This document shows, piece after piece, positions 1 to 10,628 of a stretch of 64,000 nt of DNA. This stretch comes from Burkholderiales bacterium RIFCSPHIGHO2_12_FULL_63_20. Lineage in GTDB: Bacteria > Pseudomonadota > Gammaproteobacteria > Burkholderiales > Burkholderiaceae_C. Below the pieces are notes generated by a model. That model had not been told where the DNA came from. It saw nothing but the letters and a program-made list of their open reading frames with translations, and made no database searches. Made by a program: the position numbers and the translations under genes. The stretch covers positions 142,584-206,583 of the forward strand of contig MESA01000033.1 in assembly GCA_001770775.1 (NCBI GenBank), in the 5' to 3' direction. The stretch's first letter is position 1. Every line of letters starts with the position of its first letter.

Positions 1-11
1 ATCACAGGCAC

Positions 12-1094
12 TCAGAACAGTTCGACGTCACCCACGTGGGCGGCTTCGGTCTTGAGGATACCGTCGCGCACGAGGGCCTCATAACAGAGCACCTGATTGC
101 GCCCCTGATGCTTGGCTTGGTAGACCCCCTGGTCGGCGCGTGAAAAAGCCACGCTCGGGGTGTCGTTGTGCATCACCTCGGTGAAGCCCAGGCTGATCGT
201 GACCTTGTTGACCTGCGGAAACACATAGGTCTCGACATTACGCCGAAAGCGCTCGTACGCCTGCAGGGCATCTTCTTCGGTCCCCCCGCGCAGCAGCACC
301 ACAAACTCTTCGCCGCCGAATCGATACAGGCGGTCGTAGTGCCGGAACGACTGACGCATGATGCGCGCCACCAGCACCAGCACTTCGTCACCGATCAGGT
401 GACCGAATCGGTCGTTGACCAGCTTGAACAGGTCGATGTCGATCACCCCCAGCCAGTACCCCGTGGCGGGTGAACCACGGCGCTCACCGCTTAAGCCAGG
501 ATCCGGCTGCGTCGGCATGGACGCCTTGAGGAAGGTTGCATCGAAGGTCTGCCGGTTGAGCAAACCCGTGAGTGAGTCACGCTGACTCGACTCCAGCAAG
601 TTCTGGAAGTTCGCAAACACCTTGAGCAAGGTCTGGATCGGCTTGAGGGACTCCATCGCCAACGGCTTGTCCGACATCACCTCGAGCACGCCGGGCAGAC
701 CCAGCTCGACCATCAAGGGCAGCACCGTGACAAAGCGATGTGCCGGGTCGATCAGGCTGGCCGTTGGCAACTCGGCCTGCTCCAGCAAACGAGAGTCCAA
801 CACCAGTTGCCGCAACGGAAACGCGGTGACGATCGGCAAAGAATCGAGGTCCACCCAAGGCGGATCACTGACCGTCAGCTCTCCTCGCCGGGCCAGCCCG
901 CAGCACAACCAGCGTTGCGCACCGTCATCCGGCCCCACCAGGCGATAGACCGCCACGCTGGATGCCGGCAACAACTCCAGCACACCCTGCGCCAGAGAGA
1001 CGTCAAGCATCTCCCTGTCCCGCTGCGCGGTCAACGCAGCGAGGTGAGAGATATGGTCGCCCACCAGGGCTGACGGTTCGGCGTCGTGTTCCAT
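12..1094 (-). CDS. GGDEF diguanylate cyclase
   Basis: Predicted cytosolic diguanylate cyclase making c-di-GMP from two GTP (360 aa). The N-terminal ~165 residues look like a GAF-type sensory region with no membrane segment. The GGDEF domain follows from about residue 172, with DIDLFKLVND at 219-228 and an intact active site GGEEF at 260-264. RHYD at 251-254 sits exactly five residues before it, the position of the product-inhibition I-site RxxD, so feedback inhibition is expected. There is no EAL domain. It is the last gene of the pilG-H-I-J-chpA run (26 nt after chpA), which suggests a c-di-GMP output tied to pilus chemosensing; that link is inferred. The protein ends in GDVELF, a tail shared with the CheZ-like protein at 24180-24629. 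No convincing ribosome binding site precedes the ATG. Confidence 0.93.
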   Translation of the reverse strand: MEHDAEPSALVGDHISHLAALTAQRDREMLDVSLAQGVLELLPASSVAVYRLVGPDDGAQRWLCCGLARRGELTVSDPPWVDLDSLPIVTAFPLRQLVLDSRLLEQAELPTASLIDPAHRFVTVLPLMVELGLPGVLEVMSDKPLAMESLKPIQTLLKVFANFQNLLESSQRDSLTGLLNRQTFDATFLKASMPTQPDPGLSGERRGSPATGYWLGVIDIDLFKLVNDRFGHLIGDEVLVLVARIMRQSFRHYDRLYRFGGEEFVVLLRGGTEEDALQAYERFRRNVETYVFPQVNKVTISLGFTEVMHNDTPSVAFSRADQGVYQAKHQGRNQVLCYEALVRDGILKTEAAHVGDVELF

Positions 1095-1120
1095 GCAGGA
1101 AGATGAGCTTAGCAGATGTG

Positions 1121-4100
1121 TCAGGCGTGAGCGCTTTCGGGATGGACCGCGTAACGGCTCACCAGTTCCAGCAACTCCTCTTCGCCGTAGGGTTTACCGA
1201 GGTAATGGTTCACACCCAGCTCTTCGGCGTAATCACGATGCTTTTGCGCAATGCGCGAGGTGATCATGATGACGGGCATGTCCACCATCTTCTCATCAGC
1301 GCGGATGTTGCGCACCAGGTCAAAGCCATCCATACGTGGCATTTCGATGTCTGACAGCACCACGGCCGGACGCTCTTGCGCCAAAGCTTCCAGTGCCTCC
1401 AGACCGTCCTTGGCCAAGGTCACGCGGTAGCCTTCGCGCACCAGCAGACGCTGGGTCACGCGACGCACGGTGAGCGAATCGTCGACCACCAGCACCAACG
1501 GGGCCTGCGCCTCGTCGGGCACTTCCTCGACCACGGAGGTCGGTGTACCCGACTGCAACCAACCGTCGCTGGCGGCACTGTCTGCCGCCAGGGCGTGTGA
1601 GGTCAGTGCGTGAGCATGTGTACCGTAGACCGTGGCCAACGCCACAGGGTTGTAAATCAGCGACACAGCACCGGAAGCCAGCAAGGTCATGCCCGCCAAG
1701 CCTGGCATGCGCGACATCTGCACCCCGAGGTTCTTCACCACCACTTCCTGGTTGCCCAGCACTTCGTCTACGTGCAGCGCGACGCGCTGCTGCGCCGAAC
1801 GGATGATGACCAGCGGCAGCGTGCGTCCACCCTCATGGCTGCGCGGGCTGAAGTCCAGCAGGGCGCCGAGCCAATAGAACGGCAGCGCATGGTCACCAAA
1901 GACATAACTGCCCTGCTGGTAAGCGTGCGCCACTTCGTCGGGCTTGGCGCGGCGAACCAGTTCGATCAGGTGAGTCGGCACCGCCACGGTGTGCGAACCG
2001 CAACGCAGCATCACGACTTGGGTGACCGCCGTGGTCAACGGCACCACCAGTTTGAAACTGGTGCCTCGGCCGACGCTGGTCGCGGTTTCGATGCGACCGC
2101 CCATGGCGTTGATCTCGGAGCGGACCACGTCCATGCCAATGCCACGACCGGCCAACTCGGTGACCTTCTCGAAGGTCGAGAAGCCGGGCATGAAGATGAA
2201 CTGGGCCAGCTCGGCATCGCTGACCGCCTGGTCGTCCTGCAACAGACCCATCGCCAAGGCACGCTGGCGGATCACGGGCAGGTTCAGGCCCGCGCCGTCA
2301 TCACGGAACTCGATGGCAACTTCGTTGCCTTCCTGACGCAGCGCCACGGTCACCAGACCGGCTGACTCCTTGCCCGCAGCCACGCGCACGTCCGGCATTT
2401 CAATGCCGTGCGAAATACAGTTGCGCAGCAGGTGTTCAAAGGCACCGGTCATGCGCTCCAGCACACCACGGTCGACTTCGGTCGCCCCCCCGACGATGTC
2501 CAGGCGCACTTGCTTGCCGGTTTCCTTGGCGGCCTGGCGCACCACACGGTAGAGGCGGTCGGACAAGCCTTCGAACTCCACCATGCGGGTGCGCAACAGG
2601 TCGTCCTGAAGGTCACGCGTCAAACGGGCCTGCACCGCCAGTTGGTCTTCTGCGGTTTCCAGGCTGCGCTGCAAGGTGCGCTGCACTGTCGCCACGTCGT
2701 TGACCGACTCGGCCATCATGCGGGTCAGTTCCTGGAAGCGGGTGTAACGGTCGAACTCCAGCGGATCGAATTCCTGGCCACCAGCGCGGGCGGCCTCCAT
2801 CCGGGTCGACATCTGCGTGTCGGCCTGCAGTTCAATGTCGCGCAGTTGCAGACGCAAGCGCTCCAGGTTGTCCGTGAGGTCGTTGAGCGAGTTGCGGATC
2901 TGCCCAACCTGAGACGACAGACGGGTGCGGGTGATGGAGACCTCGCCAGCATGGTTGACCAGCCGGTCCAGCAACTGAGGTCGCACACGCACCGCCGCCT
3001 GGGAAGCGCCCTGCTGGGACTCACGCACGATGCGCTGCGACCCTTGCCAGGCCTTGCCCTCCAGCGCAGTCCACTCGACCGGTGTCAGCTTGAGTTCAGC
3101 CGCTTCGCGCACGTTGGCGCGCCTCGACACCGCGTCGGTTGCAGGGACGTCGGCGCTCTCAGGCGCACCTTCGACATCGGGCACGCTGTCCAGGGCGGGA
3201 GCGGGCCACTCATCCTGCATGGCCGCCGAATCGACATCGACCGCACCGTCCAGCACTGGCTCGTCATCGGTGCGCTCGGCTTCGGCCGACTGAACCGCCT
3301 GCGCCACTTGTGCCTCGTAGGCCTGGGCGTCCTGCTGACGCAGGGCTTCGAACACCTCCATCAGGCGGTCGACGCGGGCCTCCAGGGGAGCCACATCGTC
3401 ATGGGTCACGGATTCGGCCGCGACCAGGTGTTCGATGGTGCTTTCCAGTCGGTGTGCCAACTCACCCAGGCGCATGGCACCTGCCAGACGTGCACCACCC
3501 TTGAAGGTGTGCAACGTGCGCATGCAGGCCGTGCCCGCTGCGGCGTTGTCAGGAGCTTCCAACCAATCGCGGACCTGACCGCCCAATTGGGGCAACAGCT
3601 CCAACGCCTCTTCCTCGAAGATCGGGAACAGATCGACGTCTACGCTGTCGACCGCATCAATCTCCTCTTCTTCATGCCACGTGATGGCAGCGCCACGGGC
3701 CGCAGCAGTCGACGTCGGCAACTCCTCCAGCGTCTTGAATTCGGCCACACCCAAGGGGGCGACGTCCTGCACCGCATTCAGATCGATGTCGGTACCGAAG
3801 TCCTCGGAGGTCGGCTCCGGCTCTTCGGTGCGCACCAATCGCAGATGAGAACGCTCTTCCAGACCGGCGTCGACCTCTTCCTGGTCGGCGACCAAGCTGC
3901 GCGCCTCAAAACGGCGGGAGGCTTCGTGCTCGTAGTCTTCCAGGCGGGTCATCAGCTCTTCAGCCGGCGACTTGAGGAAACCGGCTGCGAACTGATGCAG
4001 CAGACGACGAATCTCCTCTGCGGCTTCGTTGAACAAGGTGGCGGCCTCGGCATCACCCGCCCCCAAAGCTTGGGAGCGCATCAAGGCGTGCTCCAACAGG

Positions 4101-7100
4101 CGGGCCAGCTTCGACAGGTCGGTGTACCCCACCGCCCCTGAGTTCCCAGCCAACGAGTGCGCCAAGGCGATCGCTTCGTCGCTGACAGGGTGCTGAACTT
4201 CCAACACCCATTCGCTCAAGGCCGTGGTCAAGCGGCGCGACTGCTCGTCGGCTTCGTTGAGGTAGATGTTGAAGAGCGGAATGCCAATGCGCAAATCGCC
4301 CACCACCTTGAATTGCTCGTCGGCGGGCACTTCGGCTTCGGCTTCGGCTTCGGCTTCGGCTTCAGGCTCGACCGGCGCAGTCAACTCAACCAGCTCCGGC
4401 ACTTCAATGGCTTCGCCCACAACCTCCAGCGGCAGATCCAAGAACACGTCCTCGTCGGGCAGGACGGGCACAGAAACCTCATCCTCAAGTGCCTCGACAG
4501 CCAAGTCCGGCATCACCAGTTCGTCCGGCTCCGCCGTGGGCTCGTCTTCCAGAACCAGGTCAGGCAAGGCCTCGACTTCGATCTGCGTCTCCTCGGACGA
4601 GGCCAACGACAGCTCTTGGACCGCCTCGGCCAGATCACCGTCCAGTGATTCGTACAGCTCACCTGCCACGGTGGGGTCATCGTCTTCAAGCTGCACCACG
4701 TGCTTGGGCTCAAGGATATTGACGCTCAAGGGCTGTTCGTCATCGGCAGCGACGCTGACAAGCTGGGGGGCGGAATCGGAATCGGAATCGCTCAGCGACA
4801 AGTCCGTCGGTGTGGGCCGCAGAACAGGCTCGACAAACTCGAACGATGCGTCCGTGGCCGGCACGGACAGATCCAGTTCGATGCCGAAGTCGGCAATGTT
4901 CAACGTGGGCAAAGTCGACGCAGCCAGCGGCGTTTCGGCCTCCTCCGCTTCTTCGATCGCTGCTGTCGCTTCCCTCACCTCGGGCACTTCGGCCACACCG
5001 AGATCTTCAGCGGACAGATCGAGTTCAAAGGATTCGATGGCATCGGACACGCTCGGTGCGTCCGACGGTGCCTGCACTTCGGGCGTAGCCTGTTGAACCA
5101 CGTCGCTCAGGCTGAGACGTTGACCGTGCAGGCGCAGGGCCTCGGCCACGGCCGTGACCGGTTCGTGACGCCAGGCCGCGGCCTGACCTTCGGCAATCGC
5201 ATCGGTCCAGTCGGACAGGTGGCTGAGCACCTCGTTGCTGACGCCCAGCAAATCGCCATTGGCAGGCTCTTGCGTGGCCAACCAGGCGTTGTACAGCTGT
5301 TCACACGACCAAGCGGCTTCGCCATACTGGGTCAAACCCACCATGCGCGAGCTGCCTTTGAGGGTATGGAAAGCGCGGCGAACCGACGTCAGGGACTCCA
5401 GATCGTCTGGCTGATGCACCAGATGGTCCAGGCTGGCACGTGCCGTCTCGATCACTTCGCGAGCTTCCTCCAGGAAGATCTCGCGCATTTCGTCGTCTTC
5501 TTCCAGGCCCGTTTCGGCGGGCGCTGCGGCCGCCACCGGCGCCAACAGCGGTGCCGGGGCGGGCGCCGGCTCCTCAAGTTCGGGCTCTTCAATGCGGGTC
5601 AGATCAGACAGCACATGGGCGACCTGCTCACGAGCGGCGGCCACAGAGTCCAGATCGTCAGAGGACTGCGCAGTGGCCAAGGCCGCTTGGGCGGCCGCCA
5701 AGCTGTCGGCCAGTTCGCGCTGCTCCTGTACATGCGGCATCTCTGCCAACCGGTCCAGCTGATCCGAGACCTCGCTCAGAGACACGTCGCTGCGCTCCAG
5801 AGTTTGTGCGACCTCACCGGCCGCCGCCTGCGCCTCTTCCTGCTGCACCTGCTGGACGTGTTGGGCCACGGCCTCGACCGGGTCATCGGTCATCGGCAAG
5901 GCACGCTTTTCACGGCCCATGACAGGCGAGAGCACACCGGTGTCCGGGTCCAACTTGAACAAGCTCTTGGCCAGCTGAGGCTGCACGCCCATCATGTCGA
6001 TGAGGAAGCCCAGTGCGCCCAGGTTGCTGGCCAGGCGGTCAAACACGCCGCGCTGCGCCGCGTCATCCAGATCGGTGCTGTCGAGCAGCAGGTGATCCAC
6101 ATCGTCGCGCATGCGCACACTCGCTTGTGCGGCCAGGTCCAGGCCCAGCACGGCCAGCACGCCGCGCATCGACTGCAGGATGGCTGGCACACTCACCAGT
6201 GGCGTGCGATCCTGAGGGTCACGGAAAAACTGATCGATGTGCTTTTCGGCTTCACTCAGGGTGGAGCGCAACTCCTGCACCACGGAGCCGATGGTGTGAC
6301 GGTCAGAGACCCGACGGTACAGGTCTTCCATCCAGCTTTCCAGGGGTTGGGCGGGCTGACCCTGCCCCACCGCCTGAATCCGCTCAGCCAGACGCTGCAA
6401 ACGTGAGTGCTGGTCGGGTTGGTCGAACTCGCCGTCTTCGAGGCTGGCCTCCATGTACAGCAAGCTGGTGGCCACTTCCATGGCCAAGCTGGGCTCCGGC
6501 GCACTGGCCGTTGCCACCGTCTTTTGAGCAGCCTCGGCCAAGGCTGTCGCCAGCACATCGCCCTGGGTAAACAGGCGGCGCAGCGAATCACAAACCAAGG
6601 CGAATTGCTCGTTCAAGCCGCCCAGGCGCAACAGCTCACCGCCGGCCACGGCCGACCAGCCATCTTTGGCACCAGCGACACGTTTGAGCGCCTGCGTGAC
6701 CCAGGCAGGATCAAAGCGCCCCAGACTGGACGCCGACAGGTTGACGGGTTGATGGCGCGCCAGACCGAAGGTGCGTCGCACGCGGGCCAGCACCGAACGA
6801 TCGGTGACCGGCACCTCGCCCGCCTGGGCGCAAAAGAACAACAGCTCACTGGCCAGACGATCGGACGGCACGTCCTGACCCTTGGTGAGCACGCGCAACT
6901 GGCTGAGCAGAGAAGACAGCACACGCTTGGCGTGGACACTCAGGGGCACATACTTGCCTGCCAAGGCCTCCAGGAAACCGCTGGCCAACATCCACGTGGC
7001 CGATTCGCGCGAAGCGTGACGCTGCGAAGCGTCGCTTGCCAACGAAGCGCACAGATCGGCCAAGGCGACCGCGTCGTCCGGCTGATTGCGGCGCATCAGC

Positions 7101-7684
7101 TTGAGGATGCCCATTTCGAAGTCTTCGACCGTGGCCGCGTCGGGCGAACGGGGCGTCACACCCTCCGGCGGTGCCAACGGGGCCTCAAGCGATAGGGTAG
7201 GCCAGTCCTGACTCCACAGGTCCGTGGGTCGGGCCATGCCGCCGCCAACACGGGCCACCAAGGCCTCGTACTGGGGGAACATCGCCATCGCGGACACAGA
7301 CTTGCCCGCCAGGCGGCGGGCGATGTAGTCGAGCAAGGCAAACGAGGCACGCTCGATTTCGCGTACCACGTCCTCGTCGATCAACTGCGGACGATTGACC
7401 AGCTTCTGAACCACCGCCTCGCTGGCCCGCAGCACCGTCGCCCCGGCGGGCAAGCCCGCCAACTCCAGCGCCCCCACCCCTTGGTGGATCTGCTGCCGGG
7501 CCGTTCGCAAGACAGCTGGGTCCAGCGCGTCCATGTCGGACACACCCACCGCTGTGGCGTCTTTCAGGCAACGATGCAGGGCCTTGTGCGCGGTGTCCAG
7601 AGACTTGCGCAACTCCTCATGCACCCAAGCCAGGGCACTGAGGTCATCCGAAGGCAGGGAGGCGTCTTGTTGCAGGCTGTCCAT
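1121..7684 (-). CDS. chpA: ChpA/PilL-type hybrid chemotaxis histidine kinase with Hpt domains, CheA core, CheW and REC
   Basis: Central kinase of the Pil-Chp system (2187 aa), expected to phosphorylate PilG and PilH and so control pilus extension and retraction. Three histidine phosphotransfer domains keep their histidine: H773 in FHTLKGSS, H1176 in AHSLAGNS and H1392 in LHTFKGGA. The N-terminal ~650 residues look like degenerate Hpt-type helical bundles, for example QSMRGVLAVLGL without the histidine. The CheA core follows: dimerisation helices, N box LRNCISHGIE near 1755, G box DDGAGL near 1797 and GRGIGMDVV near 1848. A CheW-like domain spans about 1880-2040. A C-terminal receiver has VVDDS near 2061 and phospho-acceptor D2112 (SDIEMPRMDG). 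Long acidic Ala/Glu/Val linkers separate the Hpt domains. P. aeruginosa ChpA has more phosphotransfer domains. The start lies 12 nt after the pilJ stop. Confidence 0.95.
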   Translation of the reverse strand: MDSLQQDASLPSDDLSALAWVHEELRKSLDTAHKALHRCLKDATAVGVSDMDALDPAVLRTARQQIHQGVGALELAGLPAGATVLRASEAVVQKLVNRPQLIDEDVVREIERASFALLDYIARRLAGKSVSAMAMFPQYEALVARVGGGMARPTDLWSQDWPTLSLEAPLAPPEGVTPRSPDAATVEDFEMGILKLMRRNQPDDAVALADLCASLASDASQRHASRESATWMLASGFLEALAGKYVPLSVHAKRVLSSLLSQLRVLTKGQDVPSDRLASELLFFCAQAGEVPVTDRSVLARVRRTFGLARHQPVNLSASSLGRFDPAWVTQALKRVAGAKDGWSAVAGGELLRLGGLNEQFALVCDSLRRLFTQGDVLATALAEAAQKTVATASAPEPSLAMEVATSLLYMEASLEDGEFDQPDQHSRLQRLAERIQAVGQGQPAQPLESWMEDLYRRVSDRHTIGSVVQELRSTLSEAEKHIDQFFRDPQDRTPLVSVPAILQSMRGVLAVLGLDLAAQASVRMRDDVDHLLLDSTDLDDAAQRGVFDRLASNLGALGFLIDMMGVQPQLAKSLFKLDPDTGVLSPVMGREKRALPMTDDPVEAVAQHVQQVQQEEAQAAAGEVAQTLERSDVSLSEVSDQLDRLAEMPHVQEQRELADSLAAAQAALATAQSSDDLDSVAAAREQVAHVLSDLTRIEEPELEEPAPAPAPLLAPVAAAAPAETGLEEDDEMREIFLEEAREVIETARASLDHLVHQPDDLESLTSVRRAFHTLKGSSRMVGLTQYGEAAWSCEQLYNAWLATQEPANGDLLGVSNEVLSHLSDWTDAIAEGQAAAWRHEPVTAVAEALRLHGQRLSLSDVVQQATPEVQAPSDAPSVSDAIESFELDLSAEDLGVAEVPEVREATAAIEEAEEAETPLAASTLPTLNIADFGIELDLSVPATDASFEFVEPVLRPTPTDLSLSDSDSDSAPQLVSVAADDEQPLSVNILEPKHVVQLEDDDPTVAGELYESLDGDLAEAVQELSLASSEETQIEVEALPDLVLEDEPTAEPDELVMPDLAVEALEDEVSVPVLPDEDVFLDLPLEVVGEAIEVPELVELTAPVEPEAEAEAEAEAEVPADEQFKVVGDLRIGIPLFNIYLNEADEQSRRLTTALSEWVLEVQHPVSDEAIALAHSLAGNSGAVGYTDLSKLARLLEHALMRSQALGAGDAEAATLFNEAAEEIRRLLHQFAAGFLKSPAEELMTRLEDYEHEASRRFEARSLVADQEEVDAGLEERSHLRLVRTEEPEPTSEDFGTDIDLNAVQDVAPLGVAEFKTLEELPTSTAAARGAAITWHEEEEIDAVDSVDVDLFPIFEEEALELLPQLGGQVRDWLEAPDNAAAGTACMRTLHTFKGGARLAGAMRLGELAHRLESTIEHLVAAESVTHDDVAPLEARVDRLMEVFEALRQQDAQAYEAQVAQAVQSAEAERTDDEPVLDGAVDVDSAAMQDEWPAPALDSVPDVEGAPESADVPATDAVSRRANVREAAELKLTPVEWTALEGKAWQGSQRIVRESQQGASQAAVRVRPQLLDRLVNHAGEVSITRTRLSSQVGQIRNSLNDLTDNLERLRLQLRDIELQADTQMSTRMEAARAGGQEFDPLEFDRYTRFQELTRMMAESVNDVATVQRTLQRSLETAEDQLAVQARLTRDLQDDLLRTRMVEFEGLSDRLYRVVRQAAKETGKQVRLDIVGGATEVDRGVLERMTGAFEHLLRNCISHGIEMPDVRVAAGKESAGLVTVALRQEGNEVAIEFRDDGAGLNLPVIRQRALAMGLLQDDQAVSDAELAQFIFMPGFSTFEKVTELAGRGIGMDVVRSEINAMGGRIETATSVGRGTSFKLVVPLTTAVTQVVMLRCGSHTVAVPTHLIELVRRAKPDEVAHAYQQGSYVFGDHALPFYWLGALLDFSPRSHEGGRTLPLVIIRSAQQRVALHVDEVLGNQEVVVKNLGVQMSRMPGLAGMTLLASGAVSLIYNPVALATVYGTHAHALTSHALAADSAASDGWLQSGTPTSVVEEVPDEAQAPLVLVVDDSLTVRRVTQRLLVREGYRVTLAKDGLEALEALAQERPAVVLSDIEMPRMDGFDLVRNIRADEKMVDMPVIMITSRIAQKHRDYAEELGVNHYLGKPYGEEELLELVSRYAVHPESAHA
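4331..4360. repeat. Five tandem TTCGGC hexamers inside chpA
   Basis: Five perfect copies of TTCGGC, followed by a degenerate sixth (TTCAGG). On the coding strand they encode an alternating Glu-Ala stretch in a linker between the first two intact Hpt domains. The unit is six bases, so slippage would change linker length without breaking the frame. Confidence 0.9.
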
Positions 7685-7696
7685 GAATCATCCAGC

Positions 7697-10015
7697 TCAG
7701 GCAGAAATCTTGAATCGAGACACGGATTGCTGAAGCTCGTTGGCGGTTCTCGACAGCTCTCGCACCAGCTGGGTGGTGGAACGCGTCCCCTCCCCCGTCT
7801 GCTCGGTCACCGCGAAAATGTGCTGGATGTTGGCCACCACCACGTTCGCGGACTCGGCTTCCTTCAAGGCCTGATCAGAAATCTGTTCAATCAGCTCGGC
7901 CAGTCGACGCGACACGCGGTCGATGTCGCCCAGTGCAGAACCAGCGGCGTCGGAGAGTCGAGCCCCTTCCACCACACCCTGGGTCGAACGTTCCATAGCG
8001 GCCACGGCGTCCTGCGTGTCGGTCTGAATGGTGCGCACCAGCGCAGCAATCTCGCGGGTCGCATCGCCGGAACGTTCCGCCAGACGCTGCACTTCTTCGG
8101 CCACCACAGAGAAGCCACGACCGGCTTCACCAGCAGACGCCGCCTGGATGGCCGCGTTCAAAGCCAGCACGTTGGTCTGTTCGGTAATGTCAGAAATCAG
8201 TTCGGTGATTTCACCAATTTCCTGCGACGACTCACCCAGTCGCTTGATGCGCTTGGAGGTGTCCTGGATCTGCTCGCGGATGGTGTTCATGCCGCCGATG
8301 GCGTTTTGCACAGCCTGCAGACCGGAGTCGGCAGCCGACAGCGATTGACGGGCCACTTCGGCAGACTGCTGAGCTTGCGCGGACACTTCGTTGATTCGGC
8401 CTGCCATGTGCAGCACCGACTCACCGGTTTCGCGAATTTCACGCAGCTGTTCGTCTGAAGCGGCGAGCAGCTCGGTCGAGGTGGCTTCCACCTGGCCGGT
8501 GGTCTCGGTCACCCGTTGCACCGTACCTTGCACCTGGGCCACCAGGGTGCGCAGCTCTTCCACCGTGAAGTTCACCGAGTCGGCGATGGCGCCGGTGATG
8601 TCTTCGGTCACCGTGGCTTGCTGCGTCAAGTCACCTTCAGCGACGAGTTGCAGTTCGTTCATCAGTCGCAAAATGGCGGCCTGGTTGGCGTCGTTGACGC
8701 GCTTGGCTTCACGTTCCTGACGTTCGGCTTCCTGACGCTGGTATTCGGCGATTTGAGCGCGGTGGCGGTTGTCGGTCACGAACACACGCAGCAGACCGTA
8801 GGCCGATGCGGCCGACAGCAACAGGAAGGCCAGGATCAGGACGATGTTGAAGCCGCCGATGCCGGCGCCTTGCGACAGGCGCTGCTGCACCTGCTCCATG
8901 CCCTTGCGCAGCGGCTCGCTGTCGTCAATGATCGCCACCTGGGCGTCACGGGCGGCCACCAGACCTTGCAGTGAGCCCAGGATGTAGGACGCTTGCGTGC
9001 GGGTGCCTTCAAAAATCTTCAGCAGAGCTTCAAGCTGCTCGCGCACCTCAGGGTTCTTGGCCGGCGTCAGCTTCAGGTCAGCACTGCCCTTGAGCAAGCC
9101 CTGAGCGGTGTCCTGGAAAGCGTTCAAGTCCTTGCCCAGCAAGAACACGGCTTCGGTCGAAACGCCTTCCACGGTCAGGAATTCGTTGGCCGACTTGCCG
9201 ATCCGCTGGGTCAGCATCACCAGTTGGTTCAAGGCCGAGGCCTCACCCGCCGTGAGCGTGCCCGACTCGATGCGAGTGAGCGTGATGCTTTCGGCGAGGT
9301 CCAGCAATTCCGACGACTGGGTGTTGACTTCGCGCAGAGCCTGACTCACCTGGGTCAGGGTCTGTTTCTGACTCATCACGAAATTGGCGTTCTTTTCGGC
9401 ACGATCGACCAGCGGCAGCAAGGGGGCCAGGGTTTCCTGGACACCACCAGAGACCGCCTTCAGATCGAGTTCGTCATCGCCGTTGACCAGACCCCGCACA
9501 TTGCTGGCCAGCACCTTGGAGCTTTCGCTCACTTCATCGAAGGCGGGTGCGCGACCGATCAGGGCCTGCGACACCGACTTCGCCAGACGCTGCGACTGCA
9601 TCAGAGCCTGACCCGTGGCGGCCGACTGTCCGGCACGACGGTCAGCGGAGTTCACCGACAAGAAGGCACTGAGCACCAGGCCCAGCACCCCGACCGACAG
9701 ACCGATACCCAGCAGACGCTGCTGACGGTCGAGCTTGAGATGGCCCACCAGCGGCAAGCCGGAGCGCGGCTCCATCAGGCTGGCTTCCGAAATCTCTTCG
9801 TTCTGCCGCTGATAGTCAGCGGGGAACTCGGAGGGAGCCGACTCGGAAATGATGGCCTCGTTGCCACCCGGCTGGATCGTCGAGGCACCCGTCTCGGTGT
9901 CTACCACCTGAGTCCCCGTGGCCGAGACCATGCCTTCCGTGCTCAAGGCTTCCGAAGGGACCTCGTCATCGCCCTTGGTCTTGCCCATTTCCTTGATACG
10001 ACTGAGGAAACTCAT
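7697..10015 (-). CDS. pilJ: PilJ methyl-accepting chemotaxis protein of the Pil-Chp system
   Basis: Inner-membrane chemoreceptor for type IV pilus chemosensing (772 aa from the ATG, chosen because GGAG lies about 9 nt upstream; a TTG start five codons earlier is also open). A cytosolic N-terminal arm of ~100 residues, rich in Ser/Thr/Glu, precedes TM1 (about 101-122). The periplasmic PilJ-type helical region runs to about 385 and TM2 ([17 protein letters not shown]) follows. Next come HAMP-like and coiled-coil segments, then the MCP signalling hairpin near 609-647 ([20 protein letters not shown]). There is no C-terminal CheR-docking pentapeptide; the protein ends RFKISA. It lies between pilI and chpA on the same strand, 12 nt before chpA. 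The long N-terminal arm is unlike P. aeruginosa PilJ, whose TM1 is close to the N-terminus. Confidence 0.95.
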   Translation of the reverse strand: MSFLSRIKEMGKTKGDDEVPSEALSTEGMVSATGTQVVDTETGASTIQPGGNEAIISESAPSEFPADYQRQNEEISEASLMEPRSGLPLVGHLKLDRQQRLLGIGLSVGVLGLVLSAFLSVNSADRRAGQSAATGQALMQSQRLAKSVSQALIGRAPAFDEVSESSKVLASNVRGLVNGDDELDLKAVSGGVQETLAPLLPLVDRAEKNANFVMSQKQTLTQVSQALREVNTQSSELLDLAESITLTRIESGTLTAGEASALNQLVMLTQRIGKSANEFLTVEGVSTEAVFLLGKDLNAFQDTAQGLLKGSADLKLTPAKNPEVREQLEALLKIFEGTRTQASYILGSLQGLVAARDAQVAIIDDSEPLRKGMEQVQQRLSQGAGIGGFNIVLILAFLLLSAASAYGLLRVFVTDNRHRAQIAEYQRQEAERQEREAKRVNDANQAAILRLMNELQLVAEGDLTQQATVTEDITGAIADSVNFTVEELRTLVAQVQGTVQRVTETTGQVEATSTELLAASDEQLREIRETGESVLHMAGRINEVSAQAQQSAEVARQSLSAADSGLQAVQNAIGGMNTIREQIQDTSKRIKRLGESSQEIGEITELISDITEQTNVLALNAAIQAASAGEAGRGFSVVAEEVQRLAERSGDATREIAALVRTIQTDTQDAVAAMERSTQGVVEGARLSDAAGSALGDIDRVSRRLAELIEQISDQALKEAESANVVVANIQHIFAVTEQTGEGTRSTTQLVRELSRTANELQQSVSRFKISA

Positions 10016-10069
10016 GTTCTTGTGCTCCAAACGGTCAGATGTATACAGCGCGCGCGACAGGTTGCCCCG

Positions 10070-10612
10070 TCAGACATCGATCTTCAAAAATGCCTCGTCG
10101 GCCGACAGCGCGGCCAGATCCAGCTCGTACCAGACTCGCCCTTGCTCATCGGCCATCACCTGGCCAACGAAGTGAGGTTTGCCTGCGGACGCCTCCCTGG
10201 CGGCCGGCTTCAACATGCTGGCATTGCGCAATCCCAGCAAACGGTCAATCAACAGCGCCACATTGAGCTGCAGGGCCGTGTTGAGCGCCACCAGGCGCCC
10301 CGCATCCCGCGCAGCCACGTCCGACAGGGTGCGGCCAGCGCGGTCGGAAAGGCCCAGAAACATGGCGGCATCCACCACGCCGTGCAACTGCCCGCGCAGG
10401 TTGGCCACGCCCAGGAACCAGGGCTGGCTGTGCGGCACGTGCTGAGCGGGTGAGAGCGGGAAGATTTCACCCGCCTGCTCCAAGGGCATCAGGAAACCAT
10501 GCCCAGCGATTTCGACCGCGAGCCAGTTTCGGGTCGGCGCCTGATCCCGCACGGTCTGCAGACGCTCTGCCAGACGCTGTTGCAAGGCCCTGAGGGCTTC
10601 TTTGTTGGCCAT
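10070..10612 (-). CDS. pilI: PilI, CheW-like coupling protein
   Basis: Single-domain CheW-like adaptor (180 aa) expected to couple PilJ to ChpA. Fold signatures include LPLEQAGEIFPL-type strands near residue 56, then FLGVANLRGQLHGVVDAAMFLGL near 85-107, the usual 'NLRG' motif. It starts 16 nt after the pilH stop on the same strand. It is distinct from the flagellar-type cheW at 20975-21460, which supports a dedicated coupling protein for each array. Confidence 0.92.
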   Translation of the reverse strand: MANKEALRALQQRLAERLQTVRDQAPTRNWLAVEIAGHGFLMPLEQAGEIFPLSPAQHVPHSQPWFLGVANLRGQLHGVVDAAMFLGLSDRAGRTLSDVAARDAGRLVALNTALQLNVALLIDRLLGLRNASMLKPAAREASAGKPHFVGQVMADEQGRVWYELDLAALSADEAFLKIDV

Positions 10613-10628
10613 CTGTGAGCCCCCGATC

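Noticed and set aside
2408-4141. 577-codon and other long plus-strand frames inside chpA
   Set aside because: Same shadow effect; the minus-strand frame contains the Hpt, kinase and receiver motifs.
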